A stretch of DNA of 38,223 bases from positions 1 through 38,223 of the forward strand of contig NZ_JALRNF010000049.1 of the NCBI RefSeq assembly GCF_030272895.1, written 5' to 3'. The position numbers and the translations under genes were made by a program. Position 1 is the first letter of the stretch. Each line of letters opens with the position of its first letter. The notes under the pieces were generated by a model. That model did not search any database. It saw only the letters and a list, made by a program, of their open reading frames with translations, and had not been told where the DNA came from. The DNA is from Pseudomonas sp. BGr12 (GTDB lineage Bacteria; Pseudomonadota; Gammaproteobacteria; Pseudomonadales; Pseudomonadaceae). This document shows, one piece after another, positions 16,588 through 25,000 of the stretch.

Positions 16588-16661
16588 TTGCAAGCGGCGG
16601 TCACCAAGCCTGCTTTAATGAATCAAGCGATTTTACCCGTCATTGAAGAGAGCGCCCGCCC

Positions 16662-17549
16662 ATGGACCGTCTCACCGCCAAAGACTTCGCCCCCGAACTG
16701 CTCGAACTCTACGACTTCTACGCTCACGGCCGGATCAACCGCCGTGAGTTCCTCGACCGCGCGGCGGCCTTCACCTTCGCCGGCATGACCGCCAGTGCCT
16801 TGCTGGCGTCGCTGAGCCCGAACTACGCACTGGCCCAGCAGGTACCGGCCTCCGACCCGGATATCCACGCCGAGTACATCACCTATCCCTCGCCCAAGGG
16901 CCATGGTCAGGTGCGTGGCTACCTGGTGCGACCGGCCAAGGTCCAGGGCAAGTTGCCCGCCGTGGTGGTGGTGCATGAGAACCGCGGCCTGAACCCTTAC
17001 ATCGAAGACGTGGCCCGGCGCCTGGCCAAGGCTGGCTTCATCGCCCTGGCGCCTGATGGCCTGACGTCGAAAGGCGGCTATCCCGGTGATGACGAGAAGG
17101 GCAAGGAACTGCAGGCCGGGATCGACCAGCAGAAGCTGATGAACGACTTCTTCGCCGCCATCGAATGGCTGATGAAGAACGACACCACCACCGGCAAGGT
17201 CGGCATCGTCGGCTTCTGCTATGGCGGCGGGGTGGCCAACGCGGCGGCGGTGGCCTACCCCGAACTGGCCGCGGCCGTGTCGTTCTACGGGCGCCAGGCC
17301 GATGCCAAGGATGTGCCGAAGATCAAGGCGCCCTTGCTGTTGCACTACGGCGAACTCGATACCCGCATCAACGAAGGCTGGCCGGCCTATGAGCAGGCGC
17401 TGAAGGCGGCGGGGACCACCTACGAGGCCTATCTCTACCCCGGTGCCAACCACGGCTTTCACAACGACACCACGCCGCGCTACGACGAGGCGGCAGCCCA
17501 GCTGGCGTGGGAGCGGACCCTGGCGTGGTTCCGGCGCTACCTGAAGTAG
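16662..17549 (+). CDS. Tat-exported dienelactone hydrolase-family protein
   Basis: A 295-residue alpha/beta hydrolase of the dienelactone hydrolase family, similar in plan to E. coli YghX. A twin-arginine motif, NRREFLDR (residues 26-33), precedes a hydrophobic stretch and an ALA-QQ cleavage-like site near residue 58, so Tat export to the periplasm is likely, though the n-region is long. The catalytic triad of the family is present: Cys186 (GFCYGGG), Asp233 (GELDTR) and His264 (GANHGF). Glu106 in HENRG matches the glutamate that restrains the cysteine. The substrate is unknown. No catabolic genes are adjacent. Confidence 0.86.
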   Translation: MDRLTAKDFAPELLELYDFYAHGRINRREFLDRAAAFTFAGMTASALLASLSPNYALAQQVPASDPDIHAEYITYPSPKGHGQVRGYLVRPAKVQGKLPAVVVVHENRGLNPYIEDVARRLAKAGFIALAPDGLTSKGGYPGDDEKGKELQAGIDQQKLMNDFFAAIEWLMKNDTTTGKVGIVGFCYGGGVANAAAVAYPELAAAVSFYGRQADAKDVPKIKAPLLLHYGELDTRINEGWPAYEQALKAAGTTYEAYLYPGANHGFHNDTTPRYDEAAAQLAWERTLAWFRRYLK

Positions 17550-17644
17550 TTGGCACACATCCGGATACAACCGCTGTTTGCCAAGGTTGCATTGCTCTGC
17601 TTGCATGCCTGGTTTACTCGATAGGCCACGTCAGGAGACAGGTG

Positions 17645-18364
17645 ATGAGAACCATGGTGGTAGGGGCAAGCAAGGGACTGGGCCGGGCCTTGATCGAGGG
17701 CCTGGGAGAGGCGGGCGACACCCTCATCGGTGTGTCGCGCAGCCGGCCTGAAGGCCTGGTGCCGCGTCCGGGCGTGCAGGTGCAGTGGATCGAGGCCGAC
17801 CTGGCTCATCCACGGGAGGCGGCGCAGCGCCTGGAGCAGGCGGTGGCCGGGCAGGGTCTCGATACCCTGGTCTACAACCTGGGCATCTGGGAGCGCCGGG
17901 CCTTTGCGCCAGACTACGACTTTCTCGCTGACGATGACGCCGAAGTAGAAGCCATCGTCAGCTGCAACATCACTGCGACCCTGTTGCTGATCAAGCGCCT
18001 GCTGCCGACCCTGCTGCAAAGCGAGCGGCCACGCATCATCCTCACCGGCTCGACCTCCGGCCTGAGCCAGAGCGGGCGCCCGGAGGTCACCTTCGGTGCC
18101 TCCAAGTTCGCCTTGCGCGGTATCGCCGATGCCCTGCGCGAGGGCTACCGCCAGCAGCAGTTGGGCGTGACCTGCCTGAACCTGGGCTACCTCAACACCG
18201 ACGACCCGCTGGCGACCCCGCGCGAGGAGGCTGCGTTGCGTGGTGAAGGCCAGTTGATTCCGGTGCACGATGTGGTCCAGGTGGTGCGCATGGCCCTGAG
18301 CCTGTCCACGGCCTGTTTCGTCAAGGAACTGACCTTGCCGGCCATGGCCGACGAGCGCTTCTGA
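17645..18364 (+). CDS. SDR-family protein with Phe in place of the catalytic Tyr
   Basis: A 239-residue SDR. The cofactor motif is GASKGLG (7-13), the NNAG position reads YNLG (77-80), and the active-site serine region is LTGSTSG (133-139). The YxxxK motif reads FGASK (150-154), so the catalytic tyrosine is phenylalanine while the lysine is kept. The loss of the hydroxyl should remove normal dehydrogenase activity. ATG 17645 has AGGAG upstream. It runs in the same direction as the hydrolase gene before it but with a 95-nt gap, and is followed by REPs. Confidence 0.82.
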   Translation: MRTMVVGASKGLGRALIEGLGEAGDTLIGVSRSRPEGLVPRPGVQVQWIEADLAHPREAAQRLEQAVAGQGLDTLVYNLGIWERRAFAPDYDFLADDDAEVEAIVSCNITATLLLIKRLLPTLLQSERPRIILTGSTSGLSQSGRPEVTFGASKFALRGIADALREGYRQQQLGVTCLNLGYLNTDDPLATPREEAALRGEGQLIPVHDVVQVVRMALSLSTACFVKELTLPAMADERF

Positions 18365-18391
18365 GCCTCGATAGGGGGCGGACCCTTGTGG

Positions 18392-18572
18392 GCGCAACTG
18401 TCTTTGTGGGAGCTGGCGAAGCCTGCGATCGACTGCGCAGCAATCGCCATCCGGCCACCTCGCTGGATCAGACGTACTGGGGCGCTCTTGTACTGCGGCC
18501 GCTTCGCGCCCGATCGCAGCCTGTCGGCAGCTCCCACAGATACCCTGCAATCTTTGTGGGAGCTACCGCCAG
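18392..18572. repeat. Cluster of family B REPs
   Basis: TTTGTGGGAGCTGGCGAAGCC starts near 18403 and is followed by CTGCGATCGACTGCGCAG. An inverted partner (GATCGCAGCCTGTCGGCAGC then TCCCACAG) ends near 18539, and a third half (TTTGTGGGAGCTACC) starts at 18553. This explains the 300-nt gap between the SDR and NmrA-like genes. No small gene with a ribosome site was seen there. Confidence 0.75.
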
Positions 18573-18666
18573 GCAACCACTGATCCGCCCCCGGATGCCC
18601 CATCGATATGGCGGAGTAGGATGGAAGGCTGCAGTACAAAGCCCCCATTCCCTGGGAGACTCAGCC

Positions 18667-19422
18667 ATGAAGATCGTCGTTATCGGTGGTACTGGCCTGA
18701 TCGGCACCCAGCTCTGCAACAACCTGCACGCCAAGGGCTACGGCGTACTGGCCGCTTCGCCGAAAACCGGCGTCAACGCCCTCACCGGCGAAGGCCTGGA
18801 AAACGCGCTCAAAGGCGCCGATGTGGTCGTGGACGTATCCAACTCACCCTCGTTCGAAGACGCTGCGGTGCTGTCGTTCTTCGAAACCTCCGGGCGCAAC
18901 CTGTTCGCCGCCGAGAAGCACGCCGGTGTACGTCATCACATCGCGCTGTCGGTGGTAGGCACCGAGCGCATGCTCGAGAGCGGCTACTTTCGCGCCAAGA
19001 TGGCCCAGGAGAAACTGATCAAGGAAGCGGGTGTGCCTTACACCATCCTGCGTGCCACGCAGTTCTTCGAATTCATGGGGGCGATTGCCTATTCCGGCGC
19101 CGACGGTAACTGCGTGCGCCTGACCAATGCCGCCCTGCAACCGATCGCCTCGTCCGATGTCGCCCAGGCGTTGGCCAACCTGGTCGATCAGGGTCCGGCC
19201 AATGGCACCCTTGAAGTTGCCGGGCCCGACCGCCAGCCCCTGGTCGAGTTCGTGCGCGCCTACCTGGAGCACAACCGCGATGCCCGCGAGGTGATCGCCG
19301 ATCCCCAGGCCACCTATTTCGGTGCGCCGATCGATGATCGTTCGCTGACCCCTGACGATAATGCGCTCAAGGGTGGCATGCATTTCCATACCTGGCTGAA
19401 AAACACCCCCGTCCAACGTTGA
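18667..19422 (+). CDS. NmrA/atypical SDR-family NAD(P)-binding protein
   Basis: A 251-residue Rossmann protein that opens with IVVIGGTGLIGTQL, the GGxGxxG pattern of atypical SDRs (NmrA, NAD(P)H azoreductase and sugar epimerase relatives). The fold continues with ADVVVDVSNSPSFED and IALSVVGTERM. The YFRAKMAQE stretch (Y-x-x-x-K) keeps a tyrosine-lysine pair, and VPYTILRATQFFEF is typical of NmrA-like proteins. The function could be redox sensing or quinone reduction. The substrate is unknown. ATG 18667 has GGGAGA 6 nt upstream. The cupin gene starts 19 nt after its stop, so the two are probably cotranscribed. Confidence 0.85.
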   Translation: MKIVVIGGTGLIGTQLCNNLHAKGYGVLAASPKTGVNALTGEGLENALKGADVVVDVSNSPSFEDAAVLSFFETSGRNLFAAEKHAGVRHHIALSVVGTERMLESGYFRAKMAQEKLIKEAGVPYTILRATQFFEFMGAIAYSGADGNCVRLTNAALQPIASSDVAQALANLVDQGPANGTLEVAGPDRQPLVEFVRAYLEHNRDAREVIADPQATYFGAPIDDRSLTPDDNALKGGMHFHTWLKNTPVQR

Positions 19423-19441
19423 TGCGGATCAGGAGCCTGTC

Positions 19442-19852
19442 ATGCGCATTCCTTCGTTGCTTGTGCTTGTAGCCTTGATGGGCGCCACGACGGTGGTGGC
19501 CCAGAGTTCGTCAACCAGCGCACCACCACCCACGGTCAAGCCGGTGATGACGCAGGCGCTGCCCGACTACCCGGGCAAGGAAATCCTGGTGCTGGAAGTG
19601 GAGTACCCGCCAGGTGGCGCCGACCCGGTGCATCGCCACGACGCCCATGGTGTGGTCTATGTGCTGGAGGGGACGGTGGTGATGGGGGTCAAAGGCGGAA
19701 AGGAAGTTACCCTGACGCCCGGGCAGGTGTTTCATGAGGGGCCGGCGGATATCCATACCGTGGGGCGTAATGCCAGCCAGGACAAGCCGGCGAAGTTTGT
19801 GGTGTTCCTGCTCAAGGAGACCGGCAAGCCGGCGTTGTTGCCGGCGGATTGA
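19442..19852 (+). CDS. Exported small cupin protein
   Basis: A 136-residue single-domain cupin with a signal peptide (MRIPSLLVLVALMGATTVVAQ, cleavage near VVA-Q). Cupin motif 1 is PVHRHDAHGVVYVLEG, with His64, His66 and His69 and a late glutamate as metal ligands. Motif 2 is TPGQVFHEGPADIHTVGRN, with the fourth histidine. A periplasmic metal-binding barrel is likely, with either enzyme or sensor function. It has an AGGAG ribosome site and follows the NmrA-like gene closely. A fold-back repeat region starts after its stop. Confidence 0.87.
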   Translation: MRIPSLLVLVALMGATTVVAQSSSTSAPPPTVKPVMTQALPDYPGKEILVLEVEYPPGGADPVHRHDAHGVVYVLEGTVVMGVKGGKEVTLTPGQVFHEGPADIHTVGRNASQDKPAKFVVFLLKETGKPALLPAD

Positions 19853-19904
19853 TCGGTGATACAGCGGTGATTCACTGCTGTTCCGAAATCGACGGGTCAA
19901 ACCA

Positions 19905-20300
19905 GAGCGTTGGCATTTAGGATGATGAGCATATCCATTCCTTGCAGCGGCGCTGCTGGCTGGTTTCGCCCTTTACGGCGACCCACTTTTGACGGGGCAA
20001 AAGTGGGCAAAACCCCCTGTCCCTGCATCCGGCCCTACGCTGCGCTTCGGGTTCCCTCCTTCCACCCTTGCTCCCGCGGGGGCGCGCCGAAGGGCCGTCC
20101 CTGGCCCTACGGCGCTCGCCGGCCATCCATGGCCGTCGCCCCACTACGCAAGGGTTCCACTCGGCCTCCTGAAGGGACGATCGGTGGCGCCTGGATTATC
20201 GCGCGCTTAGAAGCAAGAGCAAAAGCAGAGCGAAGCGCGGGCTTTGCTCTCCGACTTCGCTTTTGCTTTGGTTTTTGCTTTTGCTCTTCGTACATCGTCA
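19905..20300 (+). repeat. Direct repeat, first copy (partner 20583-20960)
   Basis: The stretch from GCGTTGGCA at 19907 through GATGAGCATATCCATTCC (19924) to the central GCTTTTGCTT region is repeated 678 nt downstream (GATGAGCATATCCATTCC at 20602) with high identity and few indels. It includes the whole left arm and the centre of the fold-back element. Confidence 0.85.
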
Positions 20301-20530
20301 GCCCAGACGACACGATTCGTCCCTTCAGGAGGCTGAGCGGAGGTATTGCGTAGCCGGGTGCAGGCCATGGATGGCCTGCAAGCACCGCAGGGCCATGGAT
20401 GGCCCTTCGGTGCGCCCCGGCGGGAGCAATGCCGGAGGGAAGGGACCCGGAGCGCAGCGTAGGGCCGGATGCAGGGACGTACGGTTTGGCTACTTTGCCA
20501 AGACAAAGTAGCCCGCCGTAAGGGCGGAAA
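19964..20530. repeat. Large fold-back (inverted) repeat, copy 1
   Basis: A 567-nt near-palindrome. The arm segments 20019-20046 and 20451-20478 are perfect 28-bp inverted copies (core CCCTGCATCCGGCCCTACGC). Nearer the centre, 20165-20180 pairs perfectly with 20317-20332 (CCTCCTGAAGGGACGA). The outer ends TTTCGCCCTTTACGGCG and CGCCGTAAGGGCGGAAA also pair with one slip. The middle is itself a purine/pyrimidine hairpin: AGAGCAAAAGC-type repeats from 20215 face GCTTTTGCTCT up to 20287. CCATCCATGGCC palindromes recur in both arms. Confidence 0.85.
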
Positions 20531-20582
20531 GGTGACTCCGCGTCACCCTCGCGAATGGATCAGCTCGCAACACCCCAGACCA

Positions 20583-21038
20583 ATGCGTTGGCACTGAAGA
20601 CGATGAGCATATCCATTCCCTGCGGCGGTGCTGCTGGCTGGTTTCGCCCTTTACGGCGACCCACTTTTGAGGGCAAAAGTAGGCAAAACCCCTGTCCCAG
20701 CATCCGGCCCTTCGCTGCGCTACGGGTTCCCTCGTTACACCCTTGCTCCCGCGGGGGCGCGCCGAAGGGCCGTCCCTGGCCCTGCGGCGCTCGCCGGCCA
20801 TCCATGGCCGTCGCCCCACTACGCAAGGGTTCCACTCGGCCTCCTGAAGGGACGATTGATGGCGCCTGGAATATCGCGCGCTTAGAAGCAAGAGCAACAG
20901 CAAAGCGAAGCGCAGGCTCGGCTTTGCGATTTCGCTTTTGCTTGTGCTTTTCGTGCATCGCCAGACCAGGCGACACGGTACGCCCCGCCGGGAGCAATAC
21001 CGTAAGGGCGCAAAGGTGACTCCGCGCCACCATGGCAA
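20583..21038 (+). repeat. Fold-back repeat, copy 2 with shortened right arm
   Basis: The left arm and centre match copy 1 at an offset of 678 nt. After the centre (GCTTTTGCTTGTGC near 20935) the right arm is reduced to CGCCCCGCCGGGAGCAATACCGTAAGGGCGCAAAGG-like remnants (20981-21016), in which about 150 nt of the arm present in copy 1 are missing. Both copies end with GGTGACTCCGCG (20531-20542 and 21016-21027), which looks like a shared element boundary. Confidence 0.8.
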
Positions 21039-21050
21039 ATGGATATGCAC

Positions 21051-21689
21051 TCACCCCTCAAGGCCAACTCCACTACCGACCACAGCCTTACGCCGCATGC
21101 GCTGGGCCACTTTCGCGATCAGTTTGAGAACGATGCCAGCGAACATCGTCGAGAACGCCAGTACATACCACCCCCCCATGGGAATCCGCTTGAAAAACGA
21201 CAGGCAGAACACCAGCGCAATGACCCACACCCCCATGCTGTGCAGACGCTTCCAGGCCGCCCCCCCGAGCCAGCGCATCGGTGTCTTGAACGAGGTCAGG
21301 GTCAGCAACAGGATGAACACATAGCCGAAGGTGCCGGGCAGGCTCGAGGTCACCGTACGCCCGGCCCAGAACAGCGCCGGAAAGTGCTGGGCGTACTGGT
21401 AGATCAGCACGCCGTGCACGGCATGGGAGAAAGCAAACGCCAGGCCCAGGTAGCGCCGCTCGCGCAGCAGCCTGCGGGTGCTGTCACCCGGCAGCAGGAT
21501 CGCCAGCGAAGAGGCCAGGAAGGTCAGCAGGAACAGCGCATACGAACTGCGTGCCGTGGCACGAATGGCGCTGCGCAAACCGTCCGAGCCCAGCGGGTGG
21601 GCGGCCAGGGTCAGCGCGGTCATGGCCAGGGTCAGCAGGGCGAGGAGGCCGAACAGCTTCCAGCCCGAAGGCAAGGCGGTGAGTTTCAT
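21051..21689 (-). CDS. MsrQ-like ferric-reductase-type haem membrane protein
   Basis: A 212-residue integral membrane protein with about six helices, of the ferric reductase-like transmembrane family that includes MsrQ, the haem b subunit feeding electrons to periplasmic methionine sulphoxide reductase MsrP. Candidate haem-ligand histidines are in AFSHAVHGVLIY (middle helices) and WKRLHSMGVW (later helix). The start at 21689 has GGAG upstream. No msrP gene is next to it in this window. It lies 125 nt downstream of the sensor kinase gene on the same strand, so it may be part of, or controlled by, that two-component operon. Confidence 0.8.
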   Translation of the reverse strand: MKLTALPSGWKLFGLLALLTLAMTALTLAAHPLGSDGLRSAIRATARSSYALFLLTFLASSLAILLPGDSTRRLLRERRYLGLAFAFSHAVHGVLIYQYAQHFPALFWAGRTVTSSLPGTFGYVFILLLTLTSFKTPMRWLGGAAWKRLHSMGVWVIALVFCLSFFKRIPMGGWYVLAFSTMFAGIVLKLIAKVAQRMRRKAVVGSGVGLEG

Positions 21690-21814
21690 GGGGTGCTCCG
21701 GGTGCAGGGGCGACGACGGAGTGCCGTCGCCTGGTCTGCCCGGGAGTCTTGCAGGGGCGCTTATCTGCAGTGTGTCGGCCGTTGGCGGTTATGTATCGGC
21801 GTGTACAACCGCGC

Positions 21815-23124
21815 TCACGGGGTGGCCGGTCGCAACTCGATCTGCGCGCACAGACCGCCGCCCTCGCGGTTGCTCAAGGTCAGGGTGCCGCCGATGGCCT
21901 GGGTCAGTTGCTGGGCGATGGCCAACCCCAGGCCCGTGCCACCGGTGGTGCGGTTGCGCGAGCCTTCGACCCGATAGAAGGGCTTGAGCACTTCATCCAG
22001 CTCGTCGGCAGGAATGCCGGGACCGTTGTCCAGCACGCGGATCACCGTGCTGTGGTTGGCGCCATGCTGGACTTCCAGCTGCGCGGCACCGGCGAACTTC
22101 AGGGCATTGTCGATCAGGTTCACCAGCACCCGGCGCAAGGCGTGGGGGCGGGTGTTGATCACCGCGCCATTGGTGGCGCCCAGCGCCACCTGCTGGCCGC
22201 TGTCCTGGTAGTCGAGCACCAGGCTGTCGAGAAAGGCGTCCAGCTGTACCCGGCAACTGGCCTCGGTGCTGCCGTCGATGCTGCGGGCATAGGCCACGCC
22301 TTCGCGCACCAGGTGCTCCATGGCTTCCAGGTCGCTCCAGAGCTTGTCTTTTTCCGTGGAGGCGTCCATCACCTCGACCCGCAGCTTCATCCGCGTGATG
22401 GGGGTTTGCAGGTCGTGGGAGATGGCCGCCAGCAGCTGCATGCGCTCTTTGAGGTAGGCGGCGATGCGCGATTGCAGCGAGTTGAACGCCACCGCCGCGT
22501 AACGCACCTCACGCGGGCCGCTTTCATCCAGCTCCGGGCCTGGGGCGTTGGGATCGAGGCTGTCCACCGCGTGGGCCAGGCGGGTCAACGGGCCGATGGC
22601 GGTCTTCACCGCCAGCCAGGTACACAGCAGCAACAGCGCCAGCTGGATCAGCAAGACCACCGGCAGCCAGGTCGACAGCGGCACCGATGCCGGGGTGACG
22701 TCCACGGTCAGCGGGTTGCCATCGGCCAGGCGCAGGTGCACCTGAAAATGCGGGCGTGGGCCTGGAATGCTCTGGTAGTCCAGCCGGTACTGGCTGCCGA
22801 TGGCCTTGTCGATGGACTGTGCGGCCATCGGCGCATCGGCCAGTTTCAGGGGCTGGCCCGGTTTGCCGCTGTCCAGGCGATAGCGGTAGTTGCGCCGCTC
22901 CAGGCGGGGCAGCCAGGCCGCGCGTTCGGCCGCAGGCAAGCGGTCGAGGATGGCCACCGAGGTGGACACGTCCTGCTCCAGGTTGCCCAGCATCATCGAG
23001 CGGGAACTGACGTAGCGCTCGTAGAACTGGAAGCTGAACGACAACCCGTAGGCCAGCACCAGGCCGGTGAAGAAGATCAGTGCCAGGCGCGAGGCCAGGG
23101 TGCGCGGCCAGCGCAATTGCACAC

Positions 23125-23128
<4 letters not shown>
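21815..23128 (-). CDS. Sensor histidine kinase
   Basis: A 437-residue inner-membrane kinase. Membrane segments are at about residues 13-33 and 153-175, enclosing a periplasmic sensor domain of about 120 residues. A HAMP-like segment follows (AIGPLTRLAHAVDSL). The phosphoaccepting His238 is in AAISHDLQTPITRM, and the ATP-binding domain has the N box LVNLIDNALKF, the G1 box DNGPGIP and G2 TGLGLAIAQQL. It is cotranscribed with its response regulator, with start and stop overlapping as ATGA at 23125-23128. The signal is unknown. The neighbouring redox proteins suggest envelope oxidative or metal stress. Confidence 0.92.
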
Positions 23129-23865
<737 letters not shown>

Positions 23866-23943
23866 GCCCGGCTCCTGTTCAAGCGCTCTGGCGCCAGTGT
23901 ACAGAGCCCGGTGGCGCTTGCCTGCCGGGGTTTGTATTGCAGT

Positions 23944-23966
23944 GTATCTGCTTGGGCGACAGATAC
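23944..23966. promoter_or_regulatory. Palindrome upstream of the response-regulator gene
   Basis: GTATCTG (23944-23950) and CAGATAC (23960-23966) are a perfect 7-bp inverted repeat with a 9-nt spacer. The right half belongs to GATACCTGCTG (23962-23972), which recurs as a direct repeat at 24004-24014. The cluster lies in the gap between the regulator gene and the divergent DUF2790 gene and may serve both. Confidence 0.5.
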
Positions 23967-24089
23967 CTGCTGAAGCAATGCGCGCTGATCCGGACACATC
24001 GCCGATACCTGCTGCGCCTCAAATAGGTCTCATCGGGAAGGGCTGTTCCTCCCCGGCAACAGGGTGAAGCCTCACCCGGGAGACGCGAG

Positions 24090-24356
24090 ATGAACTTCAA
24101 GACCCTGGCCCGCATCGGCCTGTTCGCCACCCTCGGCCTGGGCGCCTTCAGTGCCTTTGCCGACACCACGCAACCGGTGCCCAGCTACCATTACGGCCAG
24201 CACCTGGATGTGAAGAAAGTGCTGTCGATCCATGACGACAACGCCAGCCAATGCGGGATCGTCACCGCGCAGATGGACTACCTGGACTCGAAGGGGCAGC
24301 CCCATAGCGTGAAATACCAGACCTACGCCACCGGTGCCTGCCACGAAGGCGGCTAA
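24090..24356 (+). CDS. Exported DUF2790-family protein
   Basis: An 88-residue protein with a signal peptide (residues 1-24, ending AFA-D) and a DUF2790-type mature part. Characteristic pieces are YHYGQHLDVKKVLSI, CGIVTAQMDYLDSKG and VKYQTYATGAC. Two cysteines (in QCGIV and GACHEGG) could pair in the periplasm. DUF2790 proteins are common in Pseudomonas, often next to two-component systems or metal-response genes, and have no agreed function. It has a GGGAGA ribosome site. The thioredoxin-like gene starts 23 nt after its stop, so the two form an operon divergent from the two-component genes. Confidence 0.85.
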   Translation: MNFKTLARIGLFATLGLGAFSAFADTTQPVPSYHYGQHLDVKKVLSIHDDNASQCGIVTAQMDYLDSKGQPHSVKYQTYATGACHEGG

Positions 24357-24379
24357 GCGCCTCAAGGAGAGAGAACGTC

Positions 24380-25000
24380 ATGGCATTGTTCACAACCCTC
24401 GGCGGCGCCCTGCGCCGCCTGAACCCGGCGCGCCGCCGCGCCGCTATCGTCGCCACGCTGGCCCTTGCAGTGGTCGCCCTGGGCCTGGGTGGGCGGCTGT
24501 TCGCAGGCAGCTCGCAACTGGACAGCCTGGGGCCGATGCCCGAGCTCGACGGCGCCGTGCAATGGCTCAACTCGCCGCCGCTGGACCGCGAGGCGCTCAA
24601 GGGCAAGGTGGTGCTGGTGGACTTCTGGACCTACGACTGCATCAACTGCCGGCGCAGCCTGCCGTACGTCAACCAGTGGGCCAAGCGCTATGCCGACAAG
24701 GGCCTGGTGGTGATCGGCGTGCACACCCCGGAGTACGACTATGAAAACGATATCGGCAACGTTCGCGAGCAGGTGAAGAAGCTCGGCATCGAGTACCCGG
24801 TGGCCATCGACAACCGCTACACGATCTGGAACGCCTTCTCCAACCAGTTCTGGCCGGCGCACTACTTCGTCGATGCCCGCGGCCAGGTGCGCTATGTGCA
24901 CTTCGGCGAAGGCGCGTACGACACCCAGGAGCAGGTGATCCAGCAGTTGCTGGCCGAATTGCCAGGGCAGGCGGGTGCTGCTCAGTCCCCCGCGAATTAG
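24380..25000 (+). CDS. Membrane-anchored thioredoxin-like protein (DipZ/TlpA type)
   Basis: A 206-residue protein with one N-terminal membrane segment (about residues 21-41) and a periplasmic thioredoxin fold. The active site is Cys87-Ile-Asn-Cys90 in FWTYDCINCRRSLPYV, the TYxCINC form found in the C-terminal domain of DipZ-type proteins. The later WPAHYFVDARG stretch gives the conserved cis-proline region. The role is likely thiol-disulphide exchange or peroxide handling in the periplasm. The stop codon overlaps the stop of the convergent MocR gene by 4 nt. Confidence 0.87.
   Translation: MALFTTLGGALRRLNPARRRAAIVATLALAVVALGLGGRLFAGSSQLDSLGPMPELDGAVQWLNSPPLDREALKGKVVLVDFWTYDCINCRRSLPYVNQWAKRYADKGLVVIGVHTPEYDYENDIGNVREQVKKLGIEYPVAIDNRYTIWNAFSNQFWPAHYFVDARGQVRYVHFGEGAYDTQEQVIQQLLAELPGQAGAAQSPAN

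Larger units (their letters stand above)
19853..21050. other. 1.2-kb gap without a credible gene
   Basis: This stretch lies between the cupin stop and the MsrQ-like stop and is almost entirely the two fold-back repeat copies described separately. Several open frames of 100-186 codons cross it, but their translations are the same low-complexity Pro/Arg/Gly text in several frames and both strands, they follow the repeat arms, and they lack ribosome sites. No tRNA or known ncRNA was recognised. Confidence 0.8.

Noticed and set aside
19910..20353. Open frames of 100-186 codons within the fold-back repeats on both strands
   Set aside because: The same Arg/Pro-rich text appears in both copies and in inverted form, without ribosome sites. 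It is repeat sequence rather than a gene.
21709..21731. GGCGACG/CGTCGCC hairpin between the kinase and MsrQ-like genes as a terminator
   Set aside because: A 9-nt loop, a short stem and no T-tract on the minus strand. Too weak to claim that the operon ends there.
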